Counted from the first letter of the stretch, positions 17,014 to 26,904 are shown. The stretch is 64,000 nt of DNA from Marinirhabdus sp050859505 (GCF_050859505.1 NZ_CP193934.1:310001-374000), one strand, 5' to 3'. The notes: a model not told the origin generated them from the sequence alone. A program made the numbers and translations.

Positions 17014-18933
17014 TTAAAGTTGCAATGCTTCTAACGATTCTGTCACATTTCCCCAATCCTCCATCAATTTACTGAGTTTATCCTTTTTTGCCTGGTATTT
17101 GTCAAAAAAGTCCGGCCTGGCGATGGTTTCGTCATAATTTACCTGCAACTCCACATCGATCTCTTTAATTTCTCGTTCCAATTTGTTTATCTGAGCTTCA
17201 GTTTTGCTGAGTTTATTCTGAAGAGACTTCAGCTTTTTCTGATCTTCATAACTTTGTTTGCCAGTGGTAGTATTTTTCTTTTCTTCGGAAACTACCTTCG
17301 TTTTCTTTTCAGCTTCGCGCATATTTTCAAGATTACGCTGATCTAAAAAATAGTCTATATCGCCAAGGTATTCTTTTAATTTATGATCTTTAAATTCGTA
17401 CACCTTGTTGGTTAATCCCTGGAGAAAATCCCGGTCGTGAGATACTAAGATGAGTGTTCCCTTAAAATTATGTAACGCTTCTTTTAAAACGTTTTTAGAC
17501 TTTATGTCCAAGTGGTTGGTAGGCTCATCCATTACCAACACATTAAAAGGTTGTAATAATAGTTTTGCCAGTGCGAGGCGGTTACGCTCCCCTCCAGAAA
17601 GTACACGTACGTATTTATCGACTTCTTCTCCTCTAAAAAGGAAAGACCCCAATATATCCCGAACACGTGGTCTAGATTTTTCGTCGGCAGCATCAATCAT
17701 AGTATCCTCTACCGTCTTAGAACCATCAAGGTAATCTGCTTGGTTTTGCGCGAAATAACCAATTTGCACATTGTGCCCCAAATCAATTTTTCCATCAAAA
17801 GGAATATCCCCCACAATCATTTTTGCCAAGGTAGATTTCCCTTGTCCGTTTTGTCCAACAAAGGCTGTTTTAGAATCACGTTCAATTAACAAATCGACAT
17901 TGTTTAATACTTTTTTATCGCCATAGCTTTTTGAAGCTTTTTCGGTAGTTATAACAACTTTTCCCGGCACTACAGAAATGGGAAACCTAAGATTCATCAC
18001 AGCATTGTCGTCTTCATCAACTTCAATTCTGTCAATTTTATCCAACTTTTTAATAAGCGATTGCGCCATAGTTGCCTTACTGGCTTTGGCACGAAACTTT
18101 TCAATTAGTTTTTCGGTTTGTTCAATTTGCTTTTGCTGATTTTTCTGTGATGCCAATTGTTGCTCGCGCAATTCTTTCCGAAGCACTAGATATTTAGTAT
18201 ACGGTTTTGGATAATCATATATTTTTCCAAGAGAAATTTCAATAGTACGATTCGTCACATTGTCCAAAAACATTTTATCGTGAGAAACCACCACTACAGC
18301 ACCGGCATAGTTTTTTAAGAAATCTTCCAACCATAAAATAGATTCAATATCTAAGTGGTTGGTAGGTTCATCGAGCAGTAAAATATCGTTGTTTTGAAGT
18401 AATAGTTTTGCCAATTCAATACGCATACGCCAACCTCCGGAAAAAGTTTCGGTCACTTTACCAAAATCCTCTCTTAAAAATCCAAGACCTTGTAAAATTC
18501 GTTCGGTTTCACCTTGATAGTTATAGCCACCGTGTATTTCGTATTGGTGTTGTATATCGTTAAGATCAATCATTAGCTGATTGTAGCTTTCACTCTCATA
18601 ATCGGTACGGGTAGCAAGCTGGGTATTTATTTCTTCTAGCTGTTTTTCTAGTTTTTTAATTTCAGTAAATGCTTCGTAAGATTCTTCTAAAACGGTTCTG
18701 CCTTTCGTAAAATCTATATCCTGCTTTAAAAAACCTATGGAAATCTCCTTATCTGTTGCAATGGCACCTTCGTCATATTCTTGTTCGCCAGAGATAATTT
18801 TAAGTAAGGTAGATTTTCCAGCGCCATTCTTTCCAACTAATCCCACGCGGTTGCCGGGAGATAGCATGAAGGTAATGCCTTCAAAGAGATATTCCCCTTG
18901 AAATGAAACCGATAAGTTGTGAATATTAAGCAT
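17014..18933 (-). CDS. ABC-F family ATPase (ribosome-associated type)
   Basis: 639 residues with two ABC domains and no membrane segments. First domain: Walker A GLVGKNGAGKST (about 34), signature FSGGWRMRIELAKLL, Walker B LLLDEPTNHLD. The linker is charged (LVLRKELREQQLASQKNQQ). Second domain: Walker A AFVGQNGQGKST, signature LSGGERNRLALAKLL, Walker B VMDEPTNHLD. A C-terminal coiled coil (about 560-639) resembles that of Uup. ABC-F proteins act on ribosomes or, for Uup, on DNA-related processes. No resistance role can be read. Divergent from the DUF983 gene. Confidence 0.95.
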   Translation of the reverse strand: MLNIHNLSVSFQGEYLFEGITFMLSPGNRVGLVGKNGAGKSTLLKIISGEQEYDEGAIATDKEISIGFLKQDIDFTKGRTVLEESYEAFTEIKKLEKQLEEINTQLATRTDYESESYNQLMIDLNDIQHQYEIHGGYNYQGETERILQGLGFLREDFGKVTETFSGGWRMRIELAKLLLQNNDILLLDEPTNHLDIESILWLEDFLKNYAGAVVVVSHDKMFLDNVTNRTIEISLGKIYDYPKPYTKYLVLRKELREQQLASQKNQQKQIEQTEKLIEKFRAKASKATMAQSLIKKLDKIDRIEVDEDDNAVMNLRFPISVVPGKVVITTEKASKSYGDKKVLNNVDLLIERDSKTAFVGQNGQGKSTLAKMIVGDIPFDGKIDLGHNVQIGYFAQNQADYLDGSKTVEDTMIDAADEKSRPRVRDILGSFLFRGEEVDKYVRVLSGGERNRLALAKLLLQPFNVLVMDEPTNHLDIKSKNVLKEALHNFKGTLILVSHDRDFLQGLTNKVYEFKDHKLKEYLGDIDYFLDQRNLENMREAEKKTKVVSEEKKNTTTGKQSYEDQKKLKSLQNKLSKTEAQINKLEREIKEIDVELQVNYDETIARPDFFDKYQAKKDKLSKLMEDWGNVTESLEALQL

Positions 18934-19021
18934 AAATTATATTGATAACGGGTGATAAAATTTCGGTGCAAAGATGCTTAAATTTGTACTGCAAAAAAAA
19001 TGTAAATTCAATCATAAATCT

Positions 19022-19399
19022 ATGGGCTTAAAAGGAAGTAAGATGTACAGTATTTTCACAGGCACATGTCCTGTTTGTCATACTGGCGAAATGTACAAAA
19101 CCCATAACGCATATAAGTTTTCTGAAACTTTAGAGATGCACGAACGCTGTCTACATTGCAACACCAAATTTAAAATTGAGCCTTCCTTTTTCTACGGAGC
19201 TATGTATGTGAGCTATGCGGTTGGGGTTGCCGTTGCTGTTGCCGCTTTTATTATTGCCTATTTCTTTATTGGCTTAAACAGGCTACATACTTTTTTTGTG
19301 ATTACTGGAGCATTGGTCGCATTGCTACCTTTTATTTTACGGATTTCCAGAAATATTTGGATTAATATGTTTTTTAAGTTTGATGAAGGGAAGGTTTAG
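19022..19399 (+). CDS. DUF983 membrane protein
   Basis: 125 residues from the ATG at 19022 (MGLKGSKMYSIF); an upstream in-frame ATG at 18974 is less likely because it adds a lysine-rich stretch not seen in the family. A zinc-ribbon-like N-terminus carries CPVCHTGEMY and HERCLHCNTKFK, followed by two membrane helices (YVSYAVGVAVAVAAFIIAYFF and FFVITGALVALLPFILRIS). This is the DUF983 layout, whose function is unknown. The four cysteines probably bind zinc on the cytoplasmic side. Confidence 0.88.
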   Translation: MGLKGSKMYSIFTGTCPVCHTGEMYKTHNAYKFSETLEMHERCLHCNTKFKIEPSFFYGAMYVSYAVGVAVAVAAFIIAYFFIGLNRLHTFFVITGALVALLPFILRISRNIWINMFFKFDEGKV

Positions 19400-19527
19400 T
19401 CACCTCGAAGCGCAGCGAAAGGCCACACAACTTGCTGAAAACGATTTGCAATGAAACTTTCTCACTCGAACGTGAGTTGCTTGCGTGATTTCTCCTATCG
19501 TCGAAATGACTGGGGGCATCGAAATGA
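19400..19527. repeat. Dispersed intergenic repeat
   Basis: The spacer between two convergent genes is filled by phrases such as TCGAAGCGCAGCGAAAGG, TTTCTCACTCGAACGTGAG and two copies of ATCGTCGAAATGACT or a close form. Similar phrases occur at 20640-20730 and 35766-35800. This looks like one or more copies of a dispersed palindromic family that sits outside genes; no coding capacity. Confidence 0.55.
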
Positions 19528-20592
19528 CTACTTAAACCTAGTAATCACTACTTCCTTCGGCAACTCATTATCCTTCTCAACAAAATCATACAACCACTCA
19601 CTTAGCAAAGGTGCCATTGATAATCCTCTTGTTCCTAGTCCGCTTAAAAAATAGAGGGTTGGATTTTCTGGGAAACTGCCTAGTAGTGGTTTTCTATCTT
19701 TTACGGTAGGTCTAATTCCTGAAACCTGGTCTACAACTTCAAAATCGCATGAAATCATTTTTTGGAGCTTGGCTACTATTTCTTCTTTTGCCCGACTTGT
19801 TATACCTGGCGAATAGTCGTCACGACCGTAACTGGCTCCCACTTTGTACAGATCGTTACCTAAAGGAATTAGCATCATTGGGCCTTTTAAAACTTCTTTT
19901 AACTGAAGCGCAGGCGCTTTAAAGATGACGTACTCGCCTTTGTTACCCACAAATACTTTGGAGCCTTCTGGCGATACCGATACGTTAAAAAACGGATTAT
20001 CTTTTACACTTGCTCCTTGTGCAAACACAACTTGCTTAGCAACATAATTTTTATAGGTGACTGAAGTTTCTGTTACTTGTAAACAGCTATAATTGAAGCT
20101 TTCAGATACCAATAATTCATTTTGCTGAAGATACTTTCGGTAGAACTCAATAAGTTTAGAAGGATCCAATAAGGCAGCTCCTTTTACACTTCCTAATCCT
20201 AATGGGGCGTGTACTGAAATATTTTTATTTTTTTGAATTTCAGAAGAAAGGAAATCAGATAATTCTAGTTTATCGCTAGCTACTACCCAATCATTTTGCT
20301 CTTCAATGTTATAGAAAATTCTATGGATGTTGACTGGATTGATAATTTTTTGATCTAACCTTTCAGAAATACTTTTATAAAATGGTAGTGCTTTTTCAAA
20401 AAATTGAGATGCATTCCAGGCTGCAGTGAATCGCTTTAATACTGTTGGGTTCAGGACGCCTCCAGATGCAGTTGTAGCGCCATTTTCACCGTCTTCTACC
20501 ACTACAAAGGTTTTGCCTTGTTGCAATAGCGTTTCAGCAAAACAGATGCCTGCGATACCTAATCCTACAATGATGTATTCTACTTGTTTCAT
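19528..20592 (-). CDS. FAD-dependent oxidoreductase (DAO family, MnmC-C/glycine-oxidase-like)
   Basis: 354 residues. The N-terminus has the dinucleotide-binding fold VGLGIAGICFAE, followed by the family ATTASGGVLNPTVLKRF region and a C-terminal GIRPTVKDRKPLLG...LYFLSGLGTRGLSMAPLLSEWL, which is the FAD-contacting end of the D-amino-acid-oxidase superfamily. The closest look-alike is the C-terminal oxidase domain of MnmC, which acts on modified tRNA wobble uridine, but a free amine oxidase is equally possible. No signal peptide. Next to the gliding genes in gene order, with no obvious functional link. Confidence 0.85.
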   Translation of the reverse strand: MKQVEYIIVGLGIAGICFAETLLQQGKTFVVVEDGENGATTASGGVLNPTVLKRFTAAWNASQFFEKALPFYKSISERLDQKIINPVNIHRIFYNIEEQNDWVVASDKLELSDFLSSEIQKNKNISVHAPLGLGSVKGAALLDPSKLIEFYRKYLQQNELLVSESFNYSCLQVTETSVTYKNYVAKQVVFAQGASVKDNPFFNVSVSPEGSKVFVGNKGEYVIFKAPALQLKEVLKGPMMLIPLGNDLYKVGASYGRDDYSPGITSRAKEEIVAKLQKMISCDFEVVDQVSGIRPTVKDRKPLLGSFPENPTLYFLSGLGTRGLSMAPLLSEWLYDFVEKDNELPKEVVITRFK

Positions 20593-20875
20593 TAAGGTGT
20601 AAAATTAGGTTTTAAAAATGTAATTGAATAATTTTAGTATGCCAGTCTAAGCACCGCCAGAATGAATCTTTCGGGCTGGTCGCCGAAGACCATTTCGAAA
20701 AACACTTCGACATGCTCAGTGTACAGAATATTATATAAAACAAAAAAAGGCGTTATACATCCTAAATTTTTCGAGAGCGCTCCGCTAGGAACAGCCCTTC
20801 CGATTCAGCAAAGCTGAACCACCTTCCCTTAAAAGGGAAGGAGCATAGCTTAGGATTTTGAACTAAAATTGTTCA
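20593..20875. repeat. Intergenic region with dispersed repeats
   Basis: No gene here. It carries phrases of the same repeat classes seen elsewhere: TTCGAAAAACACTTCGACATGCTCAGTG (20694-20720, broken at non-repeat bases) and a hairpin unit CCTTCCGATTCAGCAAAGCTGAA...CCTTCCCTTAAAAGGGAAGG (20797-20842), split here. The last one matches in layout the elements at 11226 and 35696. Confidence 0.5.
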
Positions 20876-20876
20876 T

Positions 20877-20914
20877 AAAAAAACCTCCTAAGAAAATTCT
20901 TAGGAGGTTTTTTA
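20877..20914 (-). terminator. Terminator of the gldKLMN operon
   Basis: A near-perfect stem of AACCTCCTAAG and CTTAGGAGGTT flanked by A and T runs, immediately after the stop of gldN on the minus strand. It should work in both directions. Confidence 0.85.
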
Positions 20915-20931
20915 AGTTCACTTTACAACTA

Positions 20932-21834
20932 CTAGTAGTTCCAAAGGTCTATTTCCATATTTCTGATTTGGTCCTTGATGCGTTCGGCTTCTAGCAATTG
21001 CATTAACGCATTATCGTTAATATAATCACGTACACCACGATCACCCTGAACGTTGTCTTCTTTGTAGATCATAGCGTTAAAACGTCTGGAGTTTAACAAA
21101 TGATCATACGTAATAGGCTGCGAAGTGTTTTTACGGTTAAAAGCTTTTGACTTGTGCAAGGCTTCTCTCGCTCCCGGGAACCATACCCAAAACAATTCTA
21201 CTTTACTATCCATATTGTCATCTGGAAATGCTTTAGATCGCGCTTCGTTCGCTACTGGGCAAAGACCTAACAAGCGATACTTTAACTCACCTTGACGTTT
21301 GTCCAGATACCAGATACCGCGAATTCTCCATTCTTCAATATCTCCTGCATCTAAGGCAAACTTACGGATGAACTGCTCATCTACAACACCTTCAGCATTG
21401 TACTGCTCGATACCATAATCTGTAGTATCGCTGTACATTAAAGAAGCACTTAAGTCTCCTAAAGTTCGCTTTTCAGTAAAATAAGAATCTGCATATACAT
21501 CTTCAATGTTCCCGTTCTTGATATTTTTTACTAAAACATCATACAAAGAACGTCTTTCGCTACCAATGTTGTTGGTGTCTATAGGATAGTATAACGGAAA
21601 GTTTACACGCTCATCAAGGTCGATAATTTCCCAAGTGGTTTTTGACCACAGGATATCACGCTCGTCTGTATACCCATAAGGTAACGGCTCGTCATTATCA
21701 TAAGCAATCTGTGCTTCTGTCTTCTTGCCTATATCATCCGGTGTTTTTGCGTTGAGTACGTTTAACTGAGCCGAAGCTGTAGTTGCACATAATAACAGAC
21801 CAAAAACAGGTAAAACAACATTTTTAAAAGTCAT
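20932..21834 (-). CDS. gldN: GldN, gliding motility / type IX secretion ring protein
   Basis: 300 residues with a signal peptide ending TASAQ. The sequence of the mature part (ERDILWSKTTWEIIDLDERVN, then NFPLYYP, and later WRIRGIWYLDKRQGEL and FWVWFPGAREALH) is characteristic of GldN/PorN. With the lipoprotein GldK it forms the periplasmic ring of the type IX secretion system, attached to the outer membrane. It follows gldM by 16 bases, and the order K-L-M-N is complete. Very likely required for secretion and gliding. Confidence 0.97.
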   Translation of the reverse strand: MTFKNVVLPVFGLLLCATTASAQLNVLNAKTPDDIGKKTEAQIAYDNDEPLPYGYTDERDILWSKTTWEIIDLDERVNFPLYYPIDTNNIGSERRSLYDVLVKNIKNGNIEDVYADSYFTEKRTLGDLSASLMYSDTTDYGIEQYNAEGVVDEQFIRKFALDAGDIEEWRIRGIWYLDKRQGELKYRLLGLCPVANEARSKAFPDDNMDSKVELFWVWFPGAREALHKSKAFNRKNTSQPITYDHLLNSRRFNAMIYKEDNVQGDRGVRDYINDNALMQLLEAERIKDQIRNMEIDLWNY

Positions 21835-21850
21835 AAATCAGTTTTTAATT

Positions 21851-23434
21851 CTAGTTTGTCAATTCGATAATTACAGGAGAAATCTTTTTCAATTTATATC
21901 CTGAATTACCAGCAATTTTTGCATTAATATCGATGATCTGAACTACATCACCACGCTTTGCTCTACGCAAGGCTGCTTGTGCTGCGCCATTCAATTTGGT
22001 ACCACTCACAACAATGGTTGGTTGTCCAGATACTTTGAAGCTAAATCCAGTTACCTGAAGATTTAAATCAAAATCGAAGTCGTCCAACTTAGCACTCACA
22101 CTTGAAATCTCAAGCCCTTGGCGCTGCATACGTACGGTACCACCATCTCCAGTTTCGCCTCTAATAGCTCCAACTGGACGTGGAATATCTTTAATACGGA
22201 ACAATGAGTTTGTACTAATTTTTTGACCATCTGGCAACGTACCACTGGCTGTAATTGTTACTTCTCTACCAGTTCCCGGTGTCATATTATATTTACTACC
22301 TGAAGCTTTAGAAAGACCAGCTCCCGATGCAGATACTTTATTATCTGGAATACCAGGGATAGAAATAGTCATTGGGTTTACAACCCCACGATATACAACA
22401 TTCATTTTGTCTGCAGCAATTACGGCAGAGTTTGGCTTAGAAATAGTAGCGAATCCAGTTTTTACCGGCACTTCTACTTTCTCTCCACCTTCACCGTATA
22501 CCAACATTCCTTCAATTTTATGATCTCCAGGGCTACCAGCTCCAACATTAAGCACAACTCTACCACCTTGAACAGAATACTGATCTGTAGTAAGAGGTCT
22601 ACCATCTAAGGTAAGATTTACTTCTTGAGGCACTGTGCTAGCATCTGTACGTCCTAACAAGATTGCTCCGTTAAACGTTTCACCAGAATAGTATGCAGAT
22701 TTCTCTACATCCATAATAGTAGAATAATTACTAAAAGAAAGTGCTGCTGCCTGTTGTCCAGAAAGCATTTTTGAAAGCACTTCACTTTTTGCAGTTTTTA
22801 CATCTGCCTGTAACTGAGTTAACTTAGTCATAGAAGCAATTAAAGGAAATCCTTCATAATTATAATTTAACCATTCTATTTCCTTACCATCACGATTTGT
22901 TTCTGGAGAGGTTGAAAAGTTATTTTCAATAGATTGCTTTAAATCTTCTACACCAATTACTCTTTTAGCTACTGCTGTATCGGATAAGACAGCTACCATA
23001 TTTACACGGTATTTGTTCATTTTATCAATAAACTCCTGTCCTTCTGCCTTATACTTATCACCTGTAAAAAACAAGTTGTTAAAGTGATCTGGCTTATCCA
23101 TTACCTCATAATCGGTTGGATCTTCCAAGTCTTTAATTGCAGCACTCTTTAACGAAGTGATATAAACATCTAAGTCGTTTGAAACTGTTTCAATTTCTTG
23201 AGCTTTTGCATACACCGCTGCATACTGAGCTGGCTCATCTGAGGCCTTCGTATTTAACCCTTCCATAAAGGCAGAGTTACGTGCCGAAGTTTCTGTATTT
23301 GCTTTCTCAATTTTATTGTTTAACAAACCAAAAGCAGATAATACTTCTTTTGACATGTTAAGTGCGAGCATTGCGATGAAAACCAAATACATTAGGTTAA
23401 TCATCTTTTGTCTGGGGGATTGTCCTCCGGCCAT
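21851..23434 (-). CDS. gldM: GldM, type IX secretion motor shaft
   Basis: 527 residues. It starts MAGGQSPRQKMINLMYLVF, then has one membrane helix (about 11-32), a helical segment, and a chain of Ig-like periplasmic domains rich in beta strands (for example GGRVVLNVGAGSPGDHKIEG). GldM dimerises, crosses the periplasm and is turned by the proton-driven GldL; it contacts the GldK-GldN ring. Length and layout are normal. Confidence 0.98.
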   Translation of the reverse strand: MAGGQSPRQKMINLMYLVFIAMLALNMSKEVLSAFGLLNNKIEKANTETSARNSAFMEGLNTKASDEPAQYAAVYAKAQEIETVSNDLDVYITSLKSAAIKDLEDPTDYEVMDKPDHFNNLFFTGDKYKAEGQEFIDKMNKYRVNMVAVLSDTAVAKRVIGVEDLKQSIENNFSTSPETNRDGKEIEWLNYNYEGFPLIASMTKLTQLQADVKTAKSEVLSKMLSGQQAAALSFSNYSTIMDVEKSAYYSGETFNGAILLGRTDASTVPQEVNLTLDGRPLTTDQYSVQGGRVVLNVGAGSPGDHKIEGMLVYGEGGEKVEVPVKTGFATISKPNSAVIAADKMNVVYRGVVNPMTISIPGIPDNKVSASGAGLSKASGSKYNMTPGTGREVTITASGTLPDGQKISTNSLFRIKDIPRPVGAIRGETGDGGTVRMQRQGLEISSVSAKLDDFDFDLNLQVTGFSFKVSGQPTIVVSGTKLNGAAQAALRRAKRGDVVQIIDINAKIAGNSGYKLKKISPVIIELTN

Positions 23435-23476
23435 ATTTTTTCTTTTTAAAAGTTTATAATAGGTTGAAAAACAATC

Positions 23477-24133
23477 TTAGTTTCTATTCATTGCTGATAA
23501 CATTCCTCCGTACACACCATTCAATGAAGAAAGGTTTGTAGTAAGGTGTTCCATCTGTGATTTTAATTGTTCAGCATTTTCTGCTACTCTTTCGTTTGCT
23601 TCAGTCTGACGACTAGTAGACTCAATTTGCACTTTATATAAGCTATTTAATGAATCCATTTGTGCAGCAGCTAATGCCATTTCTTCACTATATTTTTTAG
23701 TTGAACTCATGGCTTCAGCAGTTGGCGCCATACCTTTTGCAGCACCTTCAAAAGAACGGATACTTGTACTAAGGCTATTCATTAATTCTGAATCGATACG
23801 AGCATCTTTAAGCATTTCGTCTAATTTTTGAGACAATAACCCTTGAGCATCTTCTGGTTGTTTTGCCTTCTTTGCAGACGTCATTCCTCCAGCCAATTCT
23901 GGGTATACTAAAGACCAATCTAAATCATCATCTACTGGTTCAAAGGCAGAAATTGCAAAGATAATTGCTTCGGTAATAAGACCTACAGCCAGTAATGTTC
24001 CTCCATCAAGGACAAAAATACCAAGATCTAACTCCCAGTGAAGGATTTTAAATAATGCTCCTAAAATTACAATAGAAGCTCCAAGCCCGTAGGCCATGTT
24101 AAATAATTTTTTAGATGATTTTGACTGTGCCAT
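23477..24133 (-). CDS. gldL: GldL, type IX secretion motor membrane protein
   Basis: 218 residues with two membrane helices in the first 70 residues (MAYGLGASIVILGALFKILHW and GGTLLAVGLITEAIIFAISAFE), followed by a cytoplasmic helical/coiled tail. A glutamate in the second helix (ITEAIIF) is at the position where GldL carries an ion-relay acid. With GldM it forms the proton-driven rotary motor of gliding and type IX secretion. Confidence 0.97.
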   Translation of the reverse strand: MAQSKSSKKLFNMAYGLGASIVILGALFKILHWELDLGIFVLDGGTLLAVGLITEAIIFAISAFEPVDDDLDWSLVYPELAGGMTSAKKAKQPEDAQGLLSQKLDEMLKDARIDSELMNSLSTSIRSFEGAAKGMAPTAEAMSSTKKYSEEMALAAAQMDSLNSLYKVQIESTSRQTEANERVAENAEQLKSQMEHLTTNLSSLNGVYGGMLSAMNRN

Positions 24134-24206
24134 AATGAAATAGTTTTTTAGTTAAGTTAATTAAGTAAGTTTAGATTCAATATAAAAGGAAAGGAAACGC
24201 AAGGGG

Positions 24207-25580
24207 TTATCTTGCGTCACCAAAGTCTTTATTTACAGTAATATCTGTACCCATGTAGTCTTGCACGGTACGGAAGCCAATGTAACTTCTAGCAGAGTCT
24301 GCATATTCGAAATCACGGCTACTTACTTGTAAGAAGTAAGCAACATCTTTCCATGATCCACCACGAACAACTTTACGCATGTTTTCTTCGTCGTTTACGT
24401 TAGGATTCATAGTTGAAGTATACTCATAAGAAGCAGCGTCATAGCTTGAAGCTACCCATTCTGAAACATTTCCTGCCATATTGTACAGGTTGTAATCATT
24501 AGGCTCATACGCGTCTGCTTCCACAGTGTATAATGCTTGATCTGCTGCATAATCTCCACGCAATGGCTTAAAGTTTGCCATAAAACAACCTCGGTCATTC
24601 TTAGCATAAGGACCACCCCAAGGATAGGTAGCAGATTCTAGACCACCACGAGCAGCATATTCCCACTCTGCTTCACCAGGAAGGCGGAAAGAATTTACAT
24701 GCTGACGTTTTTTAGATTTTTGGTATGAATTTTTATACAATGTTCTCCACGCACAAAATGCTTTTGCCTGCTTCCAGGTCACACCTACTACAGGATAATC
24801 CCCATAGGCCTGGTGCCAGAAATAGTCATTATGCATAGGCTCATTATAAGAATAGTTGAAATCTTTAATCCAAACAGTTGTATCTGGATAGATCATAACT
24901 TCTTCTTTTTTAATAAAATCTTTTCTACGTTTTCCATCTGCACGTGCAGCTGCCTGGATATCCATATACGTATATTGAAATTTCAATTTATCCACATCAA
25001 TAGTACGTTGACCGTTATAAGCCTCTTCAGCAGGGATATACATAGAATCCATCACTTCTGAATAGTATTCGTCTGGATATTCTGCAGTGTCCCAAATAAG
25101 ATCTACATCACTGTTTATTTTTCTACCTGCGTAGAAATCATCACCCATTCCGTAGTAGTTATCATACATATACTGATCGTATGGTGTCATTTCTTCGTTT
25201 TCTTGATCAACGAATGCAAATTCACCAACACTACCATCACCCGGTGTTGCTCCCATCTCATCGGCGATAATAGCCAATTTAAGACGCACAGTCGAGTCGC
25301 GTACCCATTCTACAAATTGTCTGTATTCTGCATTGGTAACTTCGGTTTCGTCCATGTAGAAAGAGCGAACCGTAACTGTCTTTGTAGGAGCATCATTTAC
25401 CGCTACGAAGTCATCGTCAGACTTACCCATAATAAAGGAACCACCAGGAACTAAAGTCATTCCGTAAGGTTTTTCTGGGTACCATTTTTTTCCTTTTGCG
25501 CCAACAAGTTCACCTCTGTCTCCAGAGTTACAACTAAACAAAAAGGCTATCACTGCACTTAATGCAAGAATCTTCTTCAT
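24207..25580 (-). CDS. gldK: GldK, type IX secretion ring lipoprotein
   Basis: 457 residues. A lipoprotein signal (LFSCNSG, Cys about 17) is followed by a formylglycine-generating-enzyme-like (FGE-sulfatase) domain: LVPGGSFIMGKSDDD, DETEVTNAEYRQFVEW, VVGVTWKQAKAFCAW, RLPGEAEWEYAARGG and the terminal VVRGGSWKD...RSYIGFRTV. The fold is used structurally in GldK, not for catalysis. First gene of the gldKLMN operon; the promoter is visible just upstream. Confidence 0.97.
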   Translation of the reverse strand: MKKILALSAVIAFLFSCNSGDRGELVGAKGKKWYPEKPYGMTLVPGGSFIMGKSDDDFVAVNDAPTKTVTVRSFYMDETEVTNAEYRQFVEWVRDSTVRLKLAIIADEMGATPGDGSVGEFAFVDQENEEMTPYDQYMYDNYYGMGDDFYAGRKINSDVDLIWDTAEYPDEYYSEVMDSMYIPAEEAYNGQRTIDVDKLKFQYTYMDIQAAARADGKRRKDFIKKEEVMIYPDTTVWIKDFNYSYNEPMHNDYFWHQAYGDYPVVGVTWKQAKAFCAWRTLYKNSYQKSKKRQHVNSFRLPGEAEWEYAARGGLESATYPWGGPYAKNDRGCFMANFKPLRGDYAADQALYTVEADAYEPNDYNLYNMAGNVSEWVASSYDAASYEYTSTMNPNVNDEENMRKVVRGGSWKDVAYFLQVSSRDFEYADSARSYIGFRTVQDYMGTDITVNKDFGDAR

Positions 25581-25615
25581 AGGTAATTAGGTTAAATTCG
25601 TTTGATTTAAGAGGG

Positions 25616-25650
25616 TAAACCTATCTATAAAAATTAAGAAAAGCAACAAA
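25616..25650 (-). promoter_or_regulatory. Promoter of the gldKLMN operon
   Basis: On the minus strand, TTTGTTG followed by 20 bases and TAGGTTTA. This is a close match to TTG-N20-TAnnTTTG, ending 36 bases before the gldK start codon. Confidence 0.6.
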
Positions 25651-25690
25651 TTTCTTAAAAAACCCTTAAATCTAAATTACTAGGTTTAAA

Positions 25691-26854
25691 TTATACTTCG
25701 TTTTTTCGGCGGGCTTTTATCCACCTTTCAGGTATCTCCTGATTTGTTGCACCCACGTATTCACTGTATGTGCAAGGTAATAACGTATGCTTTTTTAGTT
25801 TAGTATCTACTTCTGAAATAAAAGGTATTTCTATCCACCATCTACCTGTCTTATGGCTCTTTTTAAAGACCAATACTTCATCTTCAATAGGCACTTTATA
25901 GATAGAATAGTACCTTTCGTCGGTAAAATCTTCATCTGAAACTCTAAAATTAACACCTTCGACGAAGTACCAAAACACCTGCGCAATTAACATAGCCCCG
26001 CTTTTTGCGGCTTCAAAATTTTTAAGCTCATAAACGCCAAAAGAGCTCACTCTGTTGCTTATACCTGCATATCTGGCTATAGCACATATTTCTCTACTAT
26101 CGAAACCATTAGGACTTGCACTGTTTTTATAACTTAATTCTGAGCCTTTTATTGCCGTACTGTCTACACTTACAATATCTGCATCGCGCAAGATAGGCTC
26201 TACTACAGAGACATCTGCCATAATCTCCCCTAAACGGTAGGCATCAAAATAGAGTTTATTCATAAGCTCTATTTCTCCCGGCGGGTTGAAAAAAGACTGG
26301 TATCCCACAACACTGTAATTAAAAAGGTTATAGGGTTCGTCTACAATAATCCTACCTACATACGATTTATTTGTAATAGGTTTTTCGGCATCTCCTAAAT
26401 CGAAGTGAGCGTCTACATTCACCATATTTACCATTTTACCTATAGTATCATAGGCTCTATATTGAGCATACAAGACATCCTGGCTGCCACCTAAAATTAA
26501 AGGGATGATCTTTTTTTGGAGTAGTGCAGCAATTACAGTTTTAAAAGCAAAGTAGGTGTCTTCCGGGGTAGCTCCATTAGGTATATCGCCCAGATCTACA
26601 ATTTTTTTTCTCCAATTGCCCGGGTAAAGCGAATAGAAAGACTTCCTGAAAGCGTCCAGTTTTATTTCTTCACCTATATAATCAACATCTTTTCGGTTTT
26701 CCAAAACACCTAAAATAGCGAATCCCACCCCCTTTAAGTTGGGCAGGTCTCCATTTTTACGGTGTACCTCAATTTGTTTACCTAAAGTACCTTCTGGCAG
26801 GACTTCTTTATGAGCTACTACTTTTTTTGAAACAGGGGAAAGAAATTCAATCAT
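25691..26854 (-). CDS. Arginase-fold protein (formimidoylglutamase-like) with degenerate metal site
   Basis: 387 residues of the ureohydrolase/HutG superfamily, without signal peptide. The Mn-site motifs are only partly kept: GGSQD stands where GGDHS is expected (His replaced by Gln), NVDAHFDLGD keeps its Asp-His-Asp, and SVDSTAIKGSE has one Asp but Thr where the second is expected. Thus only four of six usual ligands are visible, and hydrolase activity is doubtful. In flavobacteria this gene is regularly found beside gldK and topA, as here. There are no other histidine-degradation genes in the window. Confidence 0.8.
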   Translation of the reverse strand: MIEFLSPVSKKVVAHKEVLPEGTLGKQIEVHRKNGDLPNLKGVGFAILGVLENRKDVDYIGEEIKLDAFRKSFYSLYPGNWRKKIVDLGDIPNGATPEDTYFAFKTVIAALLQKKIIPLILGGSQDVLYAQYRAYDTIGKMVNMVNVDAHFDLGDAEKPITNKSYVGRIIVDEPYNLFNYSVVGYQSFFNPPGEIELMNKLYFDAYRLGEIMADVSVVEPILRDADIVSVDSTAIKGSELSYKNSASPNGFDSREICAIARYAGISNRVSSFGVYELKNFEAAKSGAMLIAQVFWYFVEGVNFRVSDEDFTDERYYSIYKVPIEDEVLVFKKSHKTGRWWIEIPFISEVDTKLKKHTLLPCTYSEYVGATNQEIPERWIKARRKNEV

Positions 26855-26904
26855 TTTAATGCCTAGCGTTTTAGGTGCTCAATATGCCCAACGGTTTATA
26901 AACT

